Source: Closterium sp. Naga37s-1
Lineage: Eukaryota; Streptophyta; Zygnematophyceae; Desmidiales; Closteriaceae
Assembly: GCA_947471745.1 (NCBI GenBank)
Contig: CANJKZ010000170.1
Coordinates: 4,244,001 to 4,308,000, forward strand
DNA length: 64,000 bases
Direction: 5' to 3'
Below, piece after piece: positions 1 to 12,500 of this stretch. The position numbers were made by a program, and so were the translations under genes. The notes under the pieces are model-generated. The model worked only from the letters and a program-made list of their open reading frames with translations. It searched no databases and was not told the origin of the DNA. Position 1 is the stretch's first letter. Each line of letters starts with the position of its first letter.

Positions 1-1145
1 ACAACCAGAAACCAAAACTTCGAGACAGGGGAAGGCCTGGTTTGGGCCCTTAACGCATCTGGGGAAGGGTCGAGCGAGGCACTTAGGGCACGGGTGCAGT
101 GCGAATCCAACACTTTTGGCAGTCGAGCTGGAGCAAAAGTAGCCCGGAATGTTCAGGGCATTAAGGGCATATGCCCTTGAATCGACAGGCCTGATTGTGA
201 CGCGTCCTTAGAAATCTCTAGAAAACAATTCATACTGGACTCTTGTGACCAAGTTTGGTTGCGTATCCACCCATATCTTTGCTTGTATTATGAAAGTCAT
301 TATATAGTAAGTTTTTTCAAGGTGACAGGGTGTACCGCCCTAGACGATGCGCCCAGTCCAGTGCCCCCAGCCCTTGTCACTCACAGAACACTAACGTGTT
401 CTCCAAAGGAAGCAGGTCAGCTGATTTCCACCTTCGACGTCGCGTATAGTATTTCAAGGGATGTAAAACGGTTTGCCTATTTACGATACAATAGATTACG
501 GTTCACTGTGGTGCAAGGTCAAGGTTCTGCCCTCCAAACCTCAACCATCAGATTTCATCGCAAGGATTTCGGGCTCGAGGCTCAAGCCCAGATGTATTTG
601 TACACAGCTGCTCGAGGTGGCCTCAATTTGTTGTTGAAGTGACCTGTCACCAGTCCCTTTCTCGTTCTCGCAATAGGGAGTATCTTCTCGAAAAACGCGG
701 AGAACCCGCGTTGTCTGGTAGCTCACCGTCGACGGATTCACGAGATTACGAGTCAAAGTGTGCAAAACAAATTACACCCTCTTTCTCAACCTTCTCACCT
801 TGCGCGACCCTTCGCTACAGTACTTGACTCTTGTGATCTGGTGCCATTAAACGTTCCTAGCAACCTGGGGGGAAAAGCCGAACCACGTGACTAACTGGCT
901 CAAGGACGTAGATTTTCCGTAATCGCTGTATACCCTTCCCAATCAAATAAAAACGTTGAAAACGCTGTTTGTAAAGTGCATCACCTTACCTAACCGCATT
1001 CTTTGCATTGTGCTTGTACAGTACATGTTCTGAAAGTGGTGACGTTCTACAACCCGTACATGTTCTGCAACCAGATGCTCTACTAGCAGGAAAGAGGGTG
1101 TACGTACAATTACAACGTAGAACATTACCATGTTCCACTACCATT
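1..1145. other. Left flank, no recognisable gene
   Basis: No open frame here shows a known domain, and I see no LTR, TIR or RNA gene. It is the DNA into which the LINE inserted, because its right edge carries the left copy of the LINE target duplication. The only open frames are short and unremarkable. Confidence 0.5.
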
Positions 1146-1158
1146 TTCACCCCACTTG
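1146..1158. repeat. Left target-site duplication of the LINE
   Basis: The 13 bases ttcaccccacttg recur exactly at 36003-36015, just after the A-rich tail of the LINE. LINE insertions typically make duplications of about 7-20 bp. The pair brackets almost 35 kb of nested DNA and fixes the LINE 5' end at 1159. Confidence 0.85.
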
Positions 1159-1198
1159 ATTTATTGGTACACCACAATTAGTTTCCGCAATCCTTCAC

Positions 1199-2021
1199 AT
1201 GCACCTCGAGCTCGCCGCCATGGATTTTTTCAGGGTGTTCAATCCAGCATTTCGTGAAGCAGGGTTATTAGTTGGCTTTAAGAACATCAGATTCGTACTC
1301 GCCTTATCGCGACGAATCGATTGGTACACTTATAATGTCCATCAGGCGGACATCGTACCAAAAGTTTCTCAGGATCTGTTGTTCAGGTCCATTCATCCAT
1401 ACAATCTCAAGGCTTCATTATCTGCTATCCTGACATCAGTCTATTTTGCTTTCCACGAGCTCTCACAGCGAGATCGTGATTGGTTATTCTTATTTCATGG
1501 CGTTATCAAGGCTATGGACAAGCATCCTTTGGTTATGTCAGCGTCAACTCATCACCTACACTAGGAATATTGGACTGACGGAGGAACAATACAGCTATAT
1601 TATACTAGGCTCAGGTGTCCAGCACTACAGGCATTTCAGGCCTTTACAGGTTTCCAGCTGCTGGATAATACTCATCATAGTGCCATGACGCGTGCACCTC
1701 CGAAGGAACGAGCTCCTCTGGTGCCGAAGCGTTCTGCTGTCTCTCCTGCTGCTATGATGCCTGAGGACAAAGGGGAAGAAAGTGGAGGATAATGAGCCGG
1801 TCACTCCTGTAGCAGGGAGCTCTGGTCTATCACTGGAGGAAAAGCTTGCTGCACTTACCTCTGCGAATGACAATGACAATGATGGCGAATTCACGGATGA
1901 TGATTCGGATGACGAGTTGGAGTTTGAGATATCCAAGGACTCCGTCGCGAAGATTCGATACACGGCTATCCTGCTCCTTCCGCTTGTTCTTCAGTAGGAG
2001 ATGGCCTCAGTCATCACAACC
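1199..2021 (+). pseudogene. LINE ORF1, 5' part
   Basis: The best open stretch starts at ATG 1199 and runs 121 codons with the segment FFRVFNPAFREAGLL. It then breaks. Another frame from 1782 gives a serine-rich, very acidic stretch (NDNDNDGEFTDDDSDDELEF) of the kind common in ORF1 nucleic-acid-binding proteins. The coding sequence stops at element A (2022) and resumes at 27822. LINE ORF1 products coat the element RNA. I infer the identity mainly from position upstream of ORF2 and from the Cys/His motif in the continuation. At least two frame changes make it non-functional. Confidence 0.6.
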
Positions 2022-2155
2022 AGCTAGAATCTATTGACAGGAATGAATCAACTATGAAAGAGTTGGGTACAAGTATGAAACCCTAAAAGGGGCTATACCC
2101 CATATTGGCTACCCCACTACAGCCTACACATATATAACATGCATATACTTTGACA
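2022..2155 (-). repeat. 3' LTR of element A
   Basis: Matches 27683-27816 over 134 bp and ends in tgaca next to the polypurine tract. Its outer end reads ag instead of the expected tg, followed by several further mismatches in the first 20 bases. Confidence 0.85.
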
Positions 2156-2180
2156 CACCCCTATAGGCAAAGTGGGGGAG
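2156..2180 (-). other. Polypurine tract of element A
   Basis: On the minus strand this reads ccactttgcctataggggtg directly before the 3' LTR. The same block, with gggg extended, precedes the 3' LTR of B, C, D, E and H. It is the expected plus-strand DNA primer. Confidence 0.75.
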
Positions 2181-2181
2181 A

Positions 2182-2408
2182 ACAAGGGGTCACAAGACCA
2201 GTCAAGAGAAGCAAAGAAGCAAGACCCGAGTGGCCACGTGAGCAAGACGAAGCTGACCACGCTGCTGCAACTCTCGAGCAAGGAAGTAACGCAAAGCGAT
2301 GTGCTTCGTTCTGTGCTCCTGACATAAGGCAATGGCGGCCTTGTTGTCTACGTATAGCACTGGAGGAGAACGAGGCCGCTCTCCCAGGTCCGTCAGCAGG
2401 TAGGTGAG
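2182..2408 (-). pseudogene. Element A RNase H, C-terminal remnant
   Basis: Minus-strand translation gives the copia RNase H tail (TYLLTDLGERPRSPPVLYVD, then KHIALRYFLARELQQRGQLR). It breaks before the usual ADIFTKAL end. The frame continues upstream at 9121-9250 once element B is removed. It would have cut the RNA strand of the RNA/DNA hybrid. No catalytic set survives in this piece alone. Confidence 0.75.
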
Positions 2409-2538
2409 TGTCAGAATGAACAAGAGTGATTGAACTAGGAAAGAGTTGGGTACAAGTAGGAAACCCTAAACGTACTGTACCCCATAGTAACTACCCCACT
2501 ACAGCCTAAACAAACTGTAGCAGATATGACATTTGACA
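2409..2538 (-). repeat. 3' LTR of element B
   Basis: 130 bp, TG...CA ends, followed on the high side by the conserved polypurine tract (2539-2563). It pairs with 8991-9120 with two visible substitutions. Confidence 0.88.
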
Positions 2539-2770
2539 CACCCCCATAGGCAAAGTGGGGGAGAGCAAGGGGTCACAAGACCAGTCAAGAAAGGCAAAGC
2601 AAGCTCAGGGTGGATCACAACGTCACCATACACACTGAGCGCAAGCAAAGGGCCACAAGGCCAGTTCACATGCAGAGGCATATATGCAACACAAACATCA
2701 CAGTGATCTCTACCTAGCAAAGCAAGCATGCAGGTATATATATACATATAGATCACAGTACAAGCAAAGC

Positions 2771-5700
2771 CTACAGCAAGTGAGGAAAAGTGGGAACAAG
2801 CCCTAGCATAGTGCAGAAACGCTGATGATCACCAGACTGAAGTGCCTTGGTGAATATATCAGCAGTGTTGGCCCGAGTGGCCACGTAACGCAGACGAAGC
2901 TGACCACGCTGCTGCAACTCTCGAGCCAGGAAGTAACGCAGAGCGATGTGCTTCGTTCTGTGCTCCAGTCTGTGCTCCTCACACAAGGCAATGGTAGCCT
3001 TGTTGTTGACGTACAACACTGGAGGAGAACGAGGCCGCTCTCCCAAGTCAGTCAGCAGGTAGGTGAGCCAGCGTAACTCCTGTGCAGCCATGGCTGTGGC
3101 GTAGATCTCAGCCTCACAACTGGAGCTGAGAACTGAAGACGAGCATGTAGAACGCCAAGAAATTGAACCAGAGCCAAGGCTGAAGATGTAACCCTCAGAC
3201 GACCGCTGAGTAGCCTGGTCGTTAACCCAAGAAGCGTCTGAGTGCCCAGTGAGAACAACTGAGCTCCTCCCTCCAAGCACGAGCCCCATGCCTGATGTAC
3301 TGCACAAGTAGCGCAGTACCTTCTTAGCAGCATCCATGTGCACCTTTCGGTGCCGACCAGGAGCCACGTAGCGAGCCAGAAGGCCAAGAGGGTACGCGAG
3401 GTCAGGACGAGTGCAAGTCATCAGGTACATGAGGCAGCCAACTAGCTCTGGGTAAGGACCACTCGGCTCTACGGACTCGTCCGAAGGTGGAGCTGAGAGC
3501 GAGTGACCTGTAGCCAGAGGAGTGGCCTGTGCCGAGGACCAGGTGAAGCCGAAGCGCTGAAGGACCTGCTGCACCATGTGTGACTGAGTCAGTGTGATGG
3601 TGCGGCGTGCTCTGTCCCGGGTGATCTGCAAGCCAAGATAGCTGCGCAGTTCACCCAGGTCTGTGCACGTGTGTCTCTTCTGCAGCTCCGACTTCACCAG
3701 GACGAAAGCCTCAGTGTCAGCAGTGGCAAAGACCAAGTTGTCGACGTACACGAGGATGTAGAACGGCGACAGCGAAGTGTCGGTGCGCAGAAACAGCGAC
3801 GGGTCAGCAGTAGAAGGCGCGAACCCAAGAGCCGCAAGTGTAGTCCTCAGTGTGTCGTGCCACTCACGTGGCGCCTGGCGGAGACCGTAGACCAGCCGCC
3901 GGAGGCTCCACTGGGTACCAGGAGGGAACGATCCAGTGAGACTAGGAGGGCGGCGCAGCCAGATCTCCTCGTGCAGGCTGCCCTGCAAGAAAGCTGTGCT
4001 GAAGTCAAGAGAGTGAAGCTCGTAGTCACGCTGAGCGGCAACGTGCAGTAGCACCCGAAGAGTGGTCATCTTCAGGGTGGGGGAGAAGGTCTGGAAGAAG
4101 TCTACTCCCTCTCGCTGACTGAAGCCTCGAGCAACGTAACGAGCCTTGAAGACAGGCGGAGAACCTGGCGGCCGTTTCACCCTGAAAATCCACATGCCAC
4201 TGACGATGTTCACCCCAGGAGGGGGAACCTCGTTGACGTAAGTGCCTGTGGACTTCCAGGATGCCATCTCTGCGTCCATGGCTGACTGCCACTGAGAGGA
4301 GTACTCACCCGCGATCGCCTCAGCGTAAGAGCGCGGGGTCGGGATGTCTGGTGCATCCGGGTCTCCCTCACGTGAAATCAGCATGGACACGAGATGAGTT
4401 ACAGCAGCGGCAAAGCACTCAAACTCCTCCTGCCTGTCCTCAAGGACGTCTGTGCCAAGAGCACACTCACCCCCGACGGACGGAGGACAGACAGACTCAG
4501 ACTCAGCAACAAGATTGGCAGCGTAGTCTAGACGACAGTGAGCAGCAAAGTCGACAAGCTCAGCAGCTAAGGCAGACGCAGCAGCTGACTCAAAGGAAGG
4601 GTTAGTGGCAGCAGTGGCCAAGAGACGCGTGACAGTAGGACTAGCAGCACGAAGAGAGTCAGACTCCGGGTCAGCAAGGGCAGGAAGAGAGGACGCAGGA
4701 GGAGAAGGCAGAGGGACACGCTGTGGAGCAGTGGAAAGACGAAGCGTCATCTGGTGAGTGCCTGGGACAGCAGGAGAATGCTGACGCGGGACACGACGAC
4801 TAGTGCGAGCAGCACGAACAGGTGACGCAGAACGAGGCTCAGGCGACACAGGACGAGACTCAGGCTCACGACGCTCCGTAAGACCTCCTGTCGGACCAGT
4901 GTAGGGAGAAGGACTAGGAAGTGGCGAGGTAGGCTGTAACTGTGACTGCGACCGGACAGGCGGAGGACACTCTAAGGAGGGAGCAGGACAAGGAGGAGGC
5001 GGCTGACCAAGAACCTGTTGAAGGAGCGGAACGAAGTACGGCAGCGGCCGGGGAGTGCCCCCAGAACCAGCAGAGACAGCACCAGAACCCCCAGCAGAAG
5101 CTCCAACTCCTGTAGCACCACCACCAGCTCCAGTAGTGCCAACTCCAGTACCCCCAGTAGCACCAGCTCCAGCCGCACCGTCGGCTCCAGCACCTGTAGG
5201 AGGACGAGCGTCACCACCTCCAGCTCCAACCCCTGCAGCACCACCAGCCCCAGTACCAGTAGCACCTCCAGCAGCTCCAGTAGCACCTCCAGGCCCAGCA
5301 GCTCCAGTACCGGCAGTACGAGCACCTCCAGGACCAGTGGCTCCAGCACCTCCAGCGCCAACCCCAGGGTCAGCAACTACACCAACTCCAGTAGGCCCAG
5401 CGCCCTCAGCTCCAGCTCTAGTAGCACCTCCAGCGCCCACAGCACCACGGCGGCGGCGACAGTACCGAGAGTACCACTCACGCAGCTGCTGGGAAGAGAG
5501 AGCGCCCCCAGGCGCAGCACCCCCGGGCTCAGGACCTCCAGGCTCAGCACCCCCAGGCACAGGACTCCCAGACTCAGCACCCGCAGTCTCCGCACCCCCA
5601 GGCTCAGCACCCCCAGTCTCCGCACCCCCAGGCTCAGCACCCTCAGTACCTCGCGCAGGACCAGAGTCGACAGCTACCTCAATAGGCTCGACCGGGTCTA

Positions 5701-7651
5701 CCTGGGAAACATCTGAGGGAGCAGGACCCTGGGGAGGCGGGGGGTCTACCGAAGCAGCACCTGGCGTGAGGAAGAGCGGCGGAGGGGGGAGCGGGGCTGT
5801 GCGGTAGGGGAAGAGATGGTAAAAGGGGACTGACTCGTCAAACGTGACGTCCTGAGAGGGGAAGACACGACGCGAGGTGGGGTGGTAAAACTGCTAGCCA
5901 GGCGCGTCAGGCACAAAGCCCAGGAAGACACACGGAACGGTGTGGGAGGAGAGCTTGTCCGCAGATGTATCGCGGACAAAGGCACGAGATCCCTAGACAT
6001 GGAACACCGACGCATCGCCAACCTCTCCCGTCCAACGCAGTGTCGGCGAGGTCTCCGGAACGGAGACATGGGGCCAGAGGTTGAGCTGATGTGCGGCGTA
6101 CCGGACCGCAAACGGCCACAGAAAATGGGGGGCAGCCGCATGGACCAAGGAGGTACAAGCGACCTCCATGACCAAGTCAATGCGGCGCTTAGCAACCCCA
6201 TTCTGCTGAGGAGAGTTCGGAAGCATGAACGTCTGCTCAATGCCCTCCCCCTGACAGAAGGCCTCCAAGAGGCCGGAGGAAAACTCACCACCTCTGTCAG
6301 AGTGCAGTCGCAGGACGGGAAGGTCCGTGCGAAAGCGCCTCTCCAGCTGGAGACGGGTAGCGCGGATCCAAGGGATCAAGACAGCAGGGACCTCTCCCTT
6401 GGTGCACAAGGGGAAGACCGTGGTGTAACGCGTGTAGTCGTCAACTACCAGCAGGAAGTAGCGCTCTCCGCCCTGTCCACGGACGCGGGTTGGGCCCCAC
6501 ACGTTTATGTGAAGGGTCTGCAGAGGAGCCTCCGTCGGGGGGAACTCAGAGGAGTGAGGGGTGGCACACTGCCGTCCCTCGACACAGGGAAGGCAAGGAG
6601 GGGCAGGGGACGGTGGCAGGGGAGGCAGTGACCTGGGGAGACCAGAGACAAGGAAACGAGAGTGCATGCCACGAAGGCGCTGCATCCAAGGGTGCCCAAG
6701 GCGGTGGTGCTAGAGGACCGTCCGGTGCGACAGGGTGCGACACGAGCAAGGGGCGGACAAATGACCTGACGCAGACGCAGACGCCGCTACCTGAGGGGAC
6801 TCAGTAGTCAGTGTGTACAAGTCCGACCCCGGCTGCCGAGTGAAGGTAGCCAGGTGACGACCCGTCTGGGCACACGTGCAGTGTGTCACACGCTCGTAGG
6901 CAGGGGTGAACTGGTGAACACCCGCGTCCTGGAGCGCGGAACCCGCCACCAAGTTCGTAGAGAACGAGGGGAGGTAAAGGCCCGACAGTGTGCCGGACGG
7001 GACAGCAGGACAAGGGAGGGCAGTGGTGGAGGTCGCAAGGACCGGACCCCCTGAGGGGTCAGCCAGGAAGACAACAACCGGTCTAGGGAGCTGCTCTAGG
7101 GCAGTGCGGTCGCGAAAGAAACAGCGGGAAGCACCTGAGTCCTGTGTGAAGGTGTGCAGTGCCTCAGTAGACGCAGTACCTGAAGGCGCAGACTCATAAG
7201 CACCTAGAGCAGCAGCCTCACCAGCACCTGGAGTAGGAGACGCACGAGCACCTAGAGCAGCAGCCTCACCGGCACCTGGAGCAGCAGACTGGATACCGGG
7301 GTCAGGCGGCACACACAGGTGACAGGCTCCCTCGGCACTAGTAGACAATGCATACATTGCAGTGAGAATAGCATCATAGTCAAGAGCAAAGATATCTACC
7401 CTCTGCCTAAGCAGCTCCACCCAGTCGGGGAGCTCAGCGTCGTCGCCAAACTCTGTACGCCAAGCGTCGCTCAGACGGGCGAAGCAGCGGGACTGTGTGT
7501 GACTGAGCATCCCACAAGCGTGACCAGTCCGAGCACCAGTGCGAATGACGTACGGGCAGCGAACAGTACTCAGAGACCCTCTACCCTGAGCGTACCACTC
7601 ACGAAGCTGCTGGGGCGTGAGAGACTCGCGCGGACGTCGCTGGAGCTGCAT
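2771..7651 (-). pseudogene. Element B Gag(C-term)-Pol polyprotein, three internal TAG codons
   Basis: One frame runs through the whole interval and is interrupted only at TAG codons near 6709, 5993 and 5894, each where sister elements have TGG (Trp). Order: Gag tail, protease (TQDSGASRCFFRD), integrase (LHSDRGGEFSS; NGVAKRR in place of NGIAERR), Pro/Gly/Ala linker, reverse transcriptase, RNase H ending ADIFTKAL. The RT box reads YVDN instead of YVDD, so a catalytic Asp is lost. A further TAG replaces CAG at 7652-7654, just upstream. No Gag capsid domain is seen. It would need all enzymes supplied in trans. Confidence 0.88.
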
Positions 7652-7849
7652 CTAGCCACCGCCAGTAGAAGCAGTAGCAGTAGTAGCAGCAGTAGCAGCG
7701 CGGCCACCCCTACAACCCCAACTAGCGTACCACCCACGAAGCTGCTGGGGCGTGAGGGACTCACGCGGACGTCGCTGGAGCTGCATTTGGCCGTCGCCAC
7801 TAGCAGCAGTAGCAGTAGCAGTAGCAATAGCAGTAGTAGCAGCAGCAAC

Positions 7850-8870
7850 GCTTGCAGGGCAGGCGCGGCAGGCAAGCAGGCAGGCAGGCAGGCGGCAGCG
7901 CACAAACAAGGCAGGTGCTCACAAGTGGTAGGCAGGGCCGGCGCTCGGCGGGGCCGCAACAGCAGCTGCAGAGTAGGGCCGCGGCAGCTGTAGGGCGGGG
8001 TCGCGCCAGCGGCAGGTCGGGGCCGCGGCAACTGCACGACTGGTGGGGCCGCGTCGGCGTCCGGGCGGGGCCGGGTCGGTGGCAGGGCGCGGCCGCGTCA
8101 GCAGAAGGGCGCGGCCGCGTCAGCAGCAGGGCGCGGCCGCGTTAGCTGCAGGGCTGGCGGGGTCGCGTCAGCAGCTGGGCGCGGCCGCGTCAGCAGCAGG
8201 GCGCGGCCGCGTCAGCAGAAGGGCGCGGACGCTTCAGCAGCAGGGCACGGCCACGTCAGCTGCAGGGCTGGCGGGGCCGCGTCACGGCATGGCGGGGCCG
8301 CGACCGCGGCAGGGTGGGGCCGCGTCCGCGTCGGCAGCAGGGGGGGGCCGCGACCACGGCAGGGTGGGGCCGCGTCAGCGACAAGGCGAGGCCGCAACTG
8401 CGGCCTGACGGGGTCGCGCGCTGGCCTGACGGGCCTGCAGAGGCTGCGCGCGGGCGGCGAGGGCCTGCAGGGGCGGCGCGCGGTCGGGCAGAGGCTGCGC
8501 GCGGGCGGCGAGGGACTGCAGGGGCGGCGCGCGGTCGGGCAGAGGCTGCGCGCGGGCGGCGAGGGCCTGTATGGGCAGCGCGCAGTCGGGCAGAGGCCGC
8601 GCGCGGGCGGCAAGGTCCTGCAGGGGCAGCGCGCCGACCTGACGGGACTGCAGGGGCGGCTCGCGGGCCTGACGGGGCTGTAGGTGGCGGCTCGGGGGGG
8701 CTGACGGGCCTGCAGGGGCGACTCGGGGGCTTGACGGGCCTGCAGAGGCGGCTCGAGGACCTGACGGGCCTGCAGAGGCGGCTCGGGGGCCTGACGGGCC
8801 TGCAGGGGCGGCTCGAGGGCCTTACTAGCTTGCAGGGGCGGCGCACTAGCCTAGGGCAGCAGGAGGCAGA
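7850..8870 (-). repeat. GC-rich minisatellite leader of element B
   Basis: Between the 5' LTR and Gag lie degenerate tandem units built on cgcgcgggcggcgagggcc and ctgcaggggcggc. Long open frames on both strands here come from composition, not from a gene. Sister elements carry different arrays in the same place. Confidence 0.7.
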
Positions 8871-8990
8871 ACAAAGGGCGGGGCGCGCGAGGGCGCACTA
8901 GCAGAAAAAGGCGCATGAGGGCGCTTCTAGCGGAATAGTGGGCCCGTAGTTGTAAGCGGTCCTAGGTGGCAACATAGGCTCGTGATACCA

Positions 8991-9120
8991 TGTCAGAATG
9001 AACAAGAGTGATTGAACTAGGAAAGAGTTGGGTACAAGTAGGATACCCTAAACGTACTGTACCCCATAGTAACTACCCCACTACAGCCTAAACAAACTGT
9101 AGCAGATATGATATTTGACA
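8991..9120 (-). repeat. 5' LTR of element B with adjacent primer site
   Basis: 130 bp copy of 2409-2538. The adjoining 8977-8990 reads tggtatcacgagcc on the minus strand, close to the plant initiator-Met primer site (tggtatcagagc). Confidence 0.85.
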
Positions 9121-9250
9121 GTGAGCCAGCGGAGCTCCTGTGCAGCCATGGCTGTGGCGTAGATCTCAGCCTCACAACTGGAGCCGAGAACAGAGGACGA
9201 GCGTGTAGACCGCCAAGAAACAGAGCCAGAGCCAAGGCTGAAGGTGTAAC
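9121..9250 (-). pseudogene. Element A RNase H, middle remnant
   Basis: Minus-strand translation gives FSLGSGSVSWRSTRSSSVLG, SCEAEIYATAMAAQELRWL and so on, including the Glu of the RNase H active site. It lies between elements B and C and joins in frame with 2408 downward. Only about nine bases of element A (16680-16688) remain beyond element C before the host fragment starts. Confidence 0.8.
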
Positions 9251-9375
9251 TGAGAAGAAACGAGGAATGGGAATGACTAAAGGAAAGTTGGGTACAAAAG
9301 CAAACCCTAGAAAACTGTACCCCATATGTGCTACCCCACTATAGCCTACAGTAGCTATGTCATATAAATCTGACA
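9251..9375 (-). repeat. 3' LTR of element C
   Basis: 125 bp, tgagaagaaa...tctgaca. The polypurine tract (9376-9400) follows. Identical by eye to 16555-16679. Confidence 0.9.
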
Positions 9376-9582
9376 CACCCCCATAGGCAAAGTGGGGGAG
9401 AACAAGGGGTCACAAGACCAGTCAAGCAAAGCAAAACAAGCTCAGGGTGGATCACAAAGTCACCACACATTCCGAGCACAAGTTCAAGGCCACAAGGCCA
9501 GTTCACATGCAGGATTGCATATATATATAAGGCTAGACAAGCAAGAGCAGGTGTATATATATATGCAACAGTACAAGCAAGG

Positions 9583-12500
9583 TCAAGGGGTGAGCAAGTG
9601 AGGCAAGGTAGGCACAAGACCCAGCTGAGTACAGAAGCGCTGATGATCACAAGGCGGAAGTGCCTTGGTGAAGATATCAGCAGTGTTGGCCTCAGAGGCC
9701 ACGTACGCAAGCCGTAGCTGACCACGCTGCTGTAGCTCACGAGCAAGGAAGTAGCGGAGAGCAATGTGCTTCGTTCTGTGCTCCAGTCTCTGCTCTCGAC
9801 ACAAGGCCAGCATGGCCTTGTTGTCTACGTACAGCACTGGAGGAGAACGAGGCGGCTCTCCGAGGTCAGTGAGCAGGTAGGTGAGCCAGCGAAGCTCCTG
9901 TGCAGCCATGGCCCCAGCGTAGATCTCAGCCTCACAACTGGAGCCGAGAACAGAAGACGAGCGGGTAGCCCGCCACGAAACAGAGCCGGAACCAAGGCTG
10001 AAGGTGTAACCCTGTGACGACCGCTGCGTAGACTGGTCGTCAGCCCAAGAAGCGTCTGCGTGCCCAGTGAGGACCACTGGACTCTGCCCTCCAAGCACAA
10101 GCCCCATGCCCGACGTACTGCACAAGTAGCGCAACACCCTCTTCGCTGCAGCCATGTGCTCCGGTCTGTGTCTCCCAGGAGCAACATAGCGTGCAAGAAT
10201 GCTAAGAGGGTATGCAAGGTCAGGTCGTGTGCAGGTCATCAGGCACATGAGGCAGCCAACAAGCTCTGGGTACGGGCCACTCGACTCTACAGACTCATCC
10301 GAAGGCAGAGCTGAGAGCGAGTGGCGAGTAGGCAGAGGAGTGGCCTGAGGCGAGGAGTACGTGAAGCCGAAGCGCTGAAGGACCTGCTGCACCATGTGTG
10401 ACTGAGTCAGGGTAATGGTGCGACGTGCTCTGTCCCGGGTGATCTGCAAGCCAAGGTAGCTGCGCAGTTCACCCAGGTCTGTGCACGTGTGTCTCTTCTG
10501 CAGCTTGGACTTCACGTGGGCGAGTCCAGCAGTGTCAGCTGTGGCGAAGACCAAGTCGTCGACGTACACGAGGATGTAGAACGGCGGCAAAGAAGTGTCG
10601 GTGCGCAGAAACAGCGACGGGTCGGCAGTAGAGGGAGCAAACCCAAGAGCCGCAAGTGTAGTCCTCAGTGTGTCGTGCCACTCACGCGGTGCCTGGCGGA
10701 GACCGTAGACTGGTCGCTGGAGGCTCCACTGGGTGCCAGGAGGAAAAGACCCAGTGAAGCCAGGTGGGCGACGCAGCCAGATCTCCTCGTGCAGGCTGCC
10801 CTGCAAGAAAGCAGTGCTGAAGTCAAGAGAGTGCAGCTCGTAGTCGCGGTGAGCAGCTATGTGCAGCAGTACCCGAAGAGTGGTCATCTTCGGGGTGGGA
10901 GAGAAGGTCTGAAAGTAGTCAACTCCCTGCCGCTGACTGAAGCCACGAGCCACGTAACGCGCCTTGAAGACAGGCGGAGAACCCGACGGCCGCTTCACCC
11001 TGAAAATCCACATGCCACTGACGATGTTCGCCCCAGGCGGGGGAACCTCGTCAACGTAGGTGCCTGTGGACTTCCAGGAAGCCATCTCTGCGTCCATAGC
11101 TGCCTGCCACTGAGAGGAGTAGGGACCCTCTATCGCCTCCGCGTAAGAGCGCGGAGTCGGGATGTCAAGTGCATCCGGGTCTCCCTCAGGGGTAAGCAGT
11201 ACGGACACGAGATGAGGTGAAGCAGCGGCCAAGCACTGGAACTCCTCCTGCCTGTCCTCAAGGACGTCCGTGCCAAGGGCACACTCACCCCCGACGGACG
11301 GAGGACAGACAGACTCAGACTCAGCAACAAGACTGGCGACGTAGTCTAGGCGACAGCGAGCAGCAAAGTCGACGAGCTCAGCAACTAGAGCAGACGCAGC
11401 AGTGGACTCAAAGGAAGGGTCAGTGACAACCGTAGCAAGGAGACGCGTGACAGTAGGACTGGCAGCGCGAAGAGAGTCCGACTCCGGGTCAGCAAGAGTA
11501 GGAAGAGAAGACTCAGGAGGAGAAGGCAAAGGGGCACGCAGAGGAGCAGTGGACGGACGCAGAGACATCCGGTGCGTGCCAGGGACAGGAGGAGGACGCT
11601 GACGCGAACCGCGACCACTAGTGCGAGCAGCACGGACAGGCGACGCAGGGCGAGACGCAGGCTCACGACGCTCAGTAAGACCTCCAGTAGGACCAGTGTA
11701 GGGAGAAGGAGCGGGCAGTGGGGAGGCCGGCTGTAACTGTAACTGTGACGGGACAGGCTGTGGACACTCTAAGGGAGGAGGAGGACCAGTAGAAGGCGGA
11801 AGACCAAGAACCTGCTGAAGGAGCGGAACGAAGTATGGCCGAGGCCGCGCGGCGACTCCAGACACAGCAGGGACAGCACCAGTACCCCCAGCGGCAGCAC
11901 CAGCGCCATCAGCGCCTCCAGCTCCAGTACCTCCAGCAGCACCAGTAGCACCCCCAGTAGGACCGCCAGCAGTAGCCTCAGCGCCAACACCCTCAGCAGC
12001 TCCAGCTCCAGTCGTACCCGCAGGCCCAGCAGCTCCAGTACTCCCAGTACGAGCACCTCCGGGACCCGCGGCACCAGCACCCTCAGCAGCCGAAGAACCT
12101 CCAGCTCCAGCAGCACGCCTCCAGCGCCGGGCAAACCACTCGCGCAGCTCCTGTGGAGAGAGTGGCTCCCGCCGAGACGAAGCACCCGGAGAACCTCCAG
12201 GCTCAGCACCGCCAGACGCCACACGAGCAGGCCCAGCTCCCTCAGGCTCCGCACCCCCAGGCTCAGCACCTCCAGGCGTAGCACCCCCAAGCTCAGCACC
12301 CCCAGGCTCAGCACCCCCAGTAGTAGCACCCCCAGGCTCAGCACCCCCAGGCTCAGGACCCCCAGTAGTAGCACCCTCAAGCTCAGCACCCCCAGAGTCA
12401 GCACCCCCAGGCTCAGCACCCTCAGCAGCACCAGAGTCACCAGTAACCTCGACAGGCTCGACTGCGTCTACCTGGGACACACCTGAAGGGGCAGGACCCT

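Larger units (their letters stand above)
2409..9120 (-). mobile_element. Copia element B, inserted in element A
   Basis: LTRs of 130 bp at 2409-2538 and 8991-9120 start tgtcagaatg and end tttgaca. TSD gtgag flanks both ends (2404-2408, 9121-9125) and falls inside the RNase H of element A. The LTRs differ at two positions. The interior carries a Pol frame broken only by nonsense codons and lacks the Gag capsid region that C, D and E have. Confidence 0.9.

Noticed and set aside
259-642. Possible small gene near the left end
   Set aside because: 127 codons with no recognisable domain, no splice or family evidence and biased composition. It is not distinguishable from chance.
5018-5810. Plus-strand Ser/Thr-rich and Pro-rich proteins of over 230 codons
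   Set aside because: They lie antisense to the EPGGA-type linker of element B Pol and reflect its codon composition.
7850-8900. Long overlapping open frames on both strands, rich in Ala, Arg, Pro and Gly
   Set aside because: They arise from GC-rich tandem repeats with few stops. There is no conserved domain, and the same effect appears in the leader arrays of C, D, E and H.
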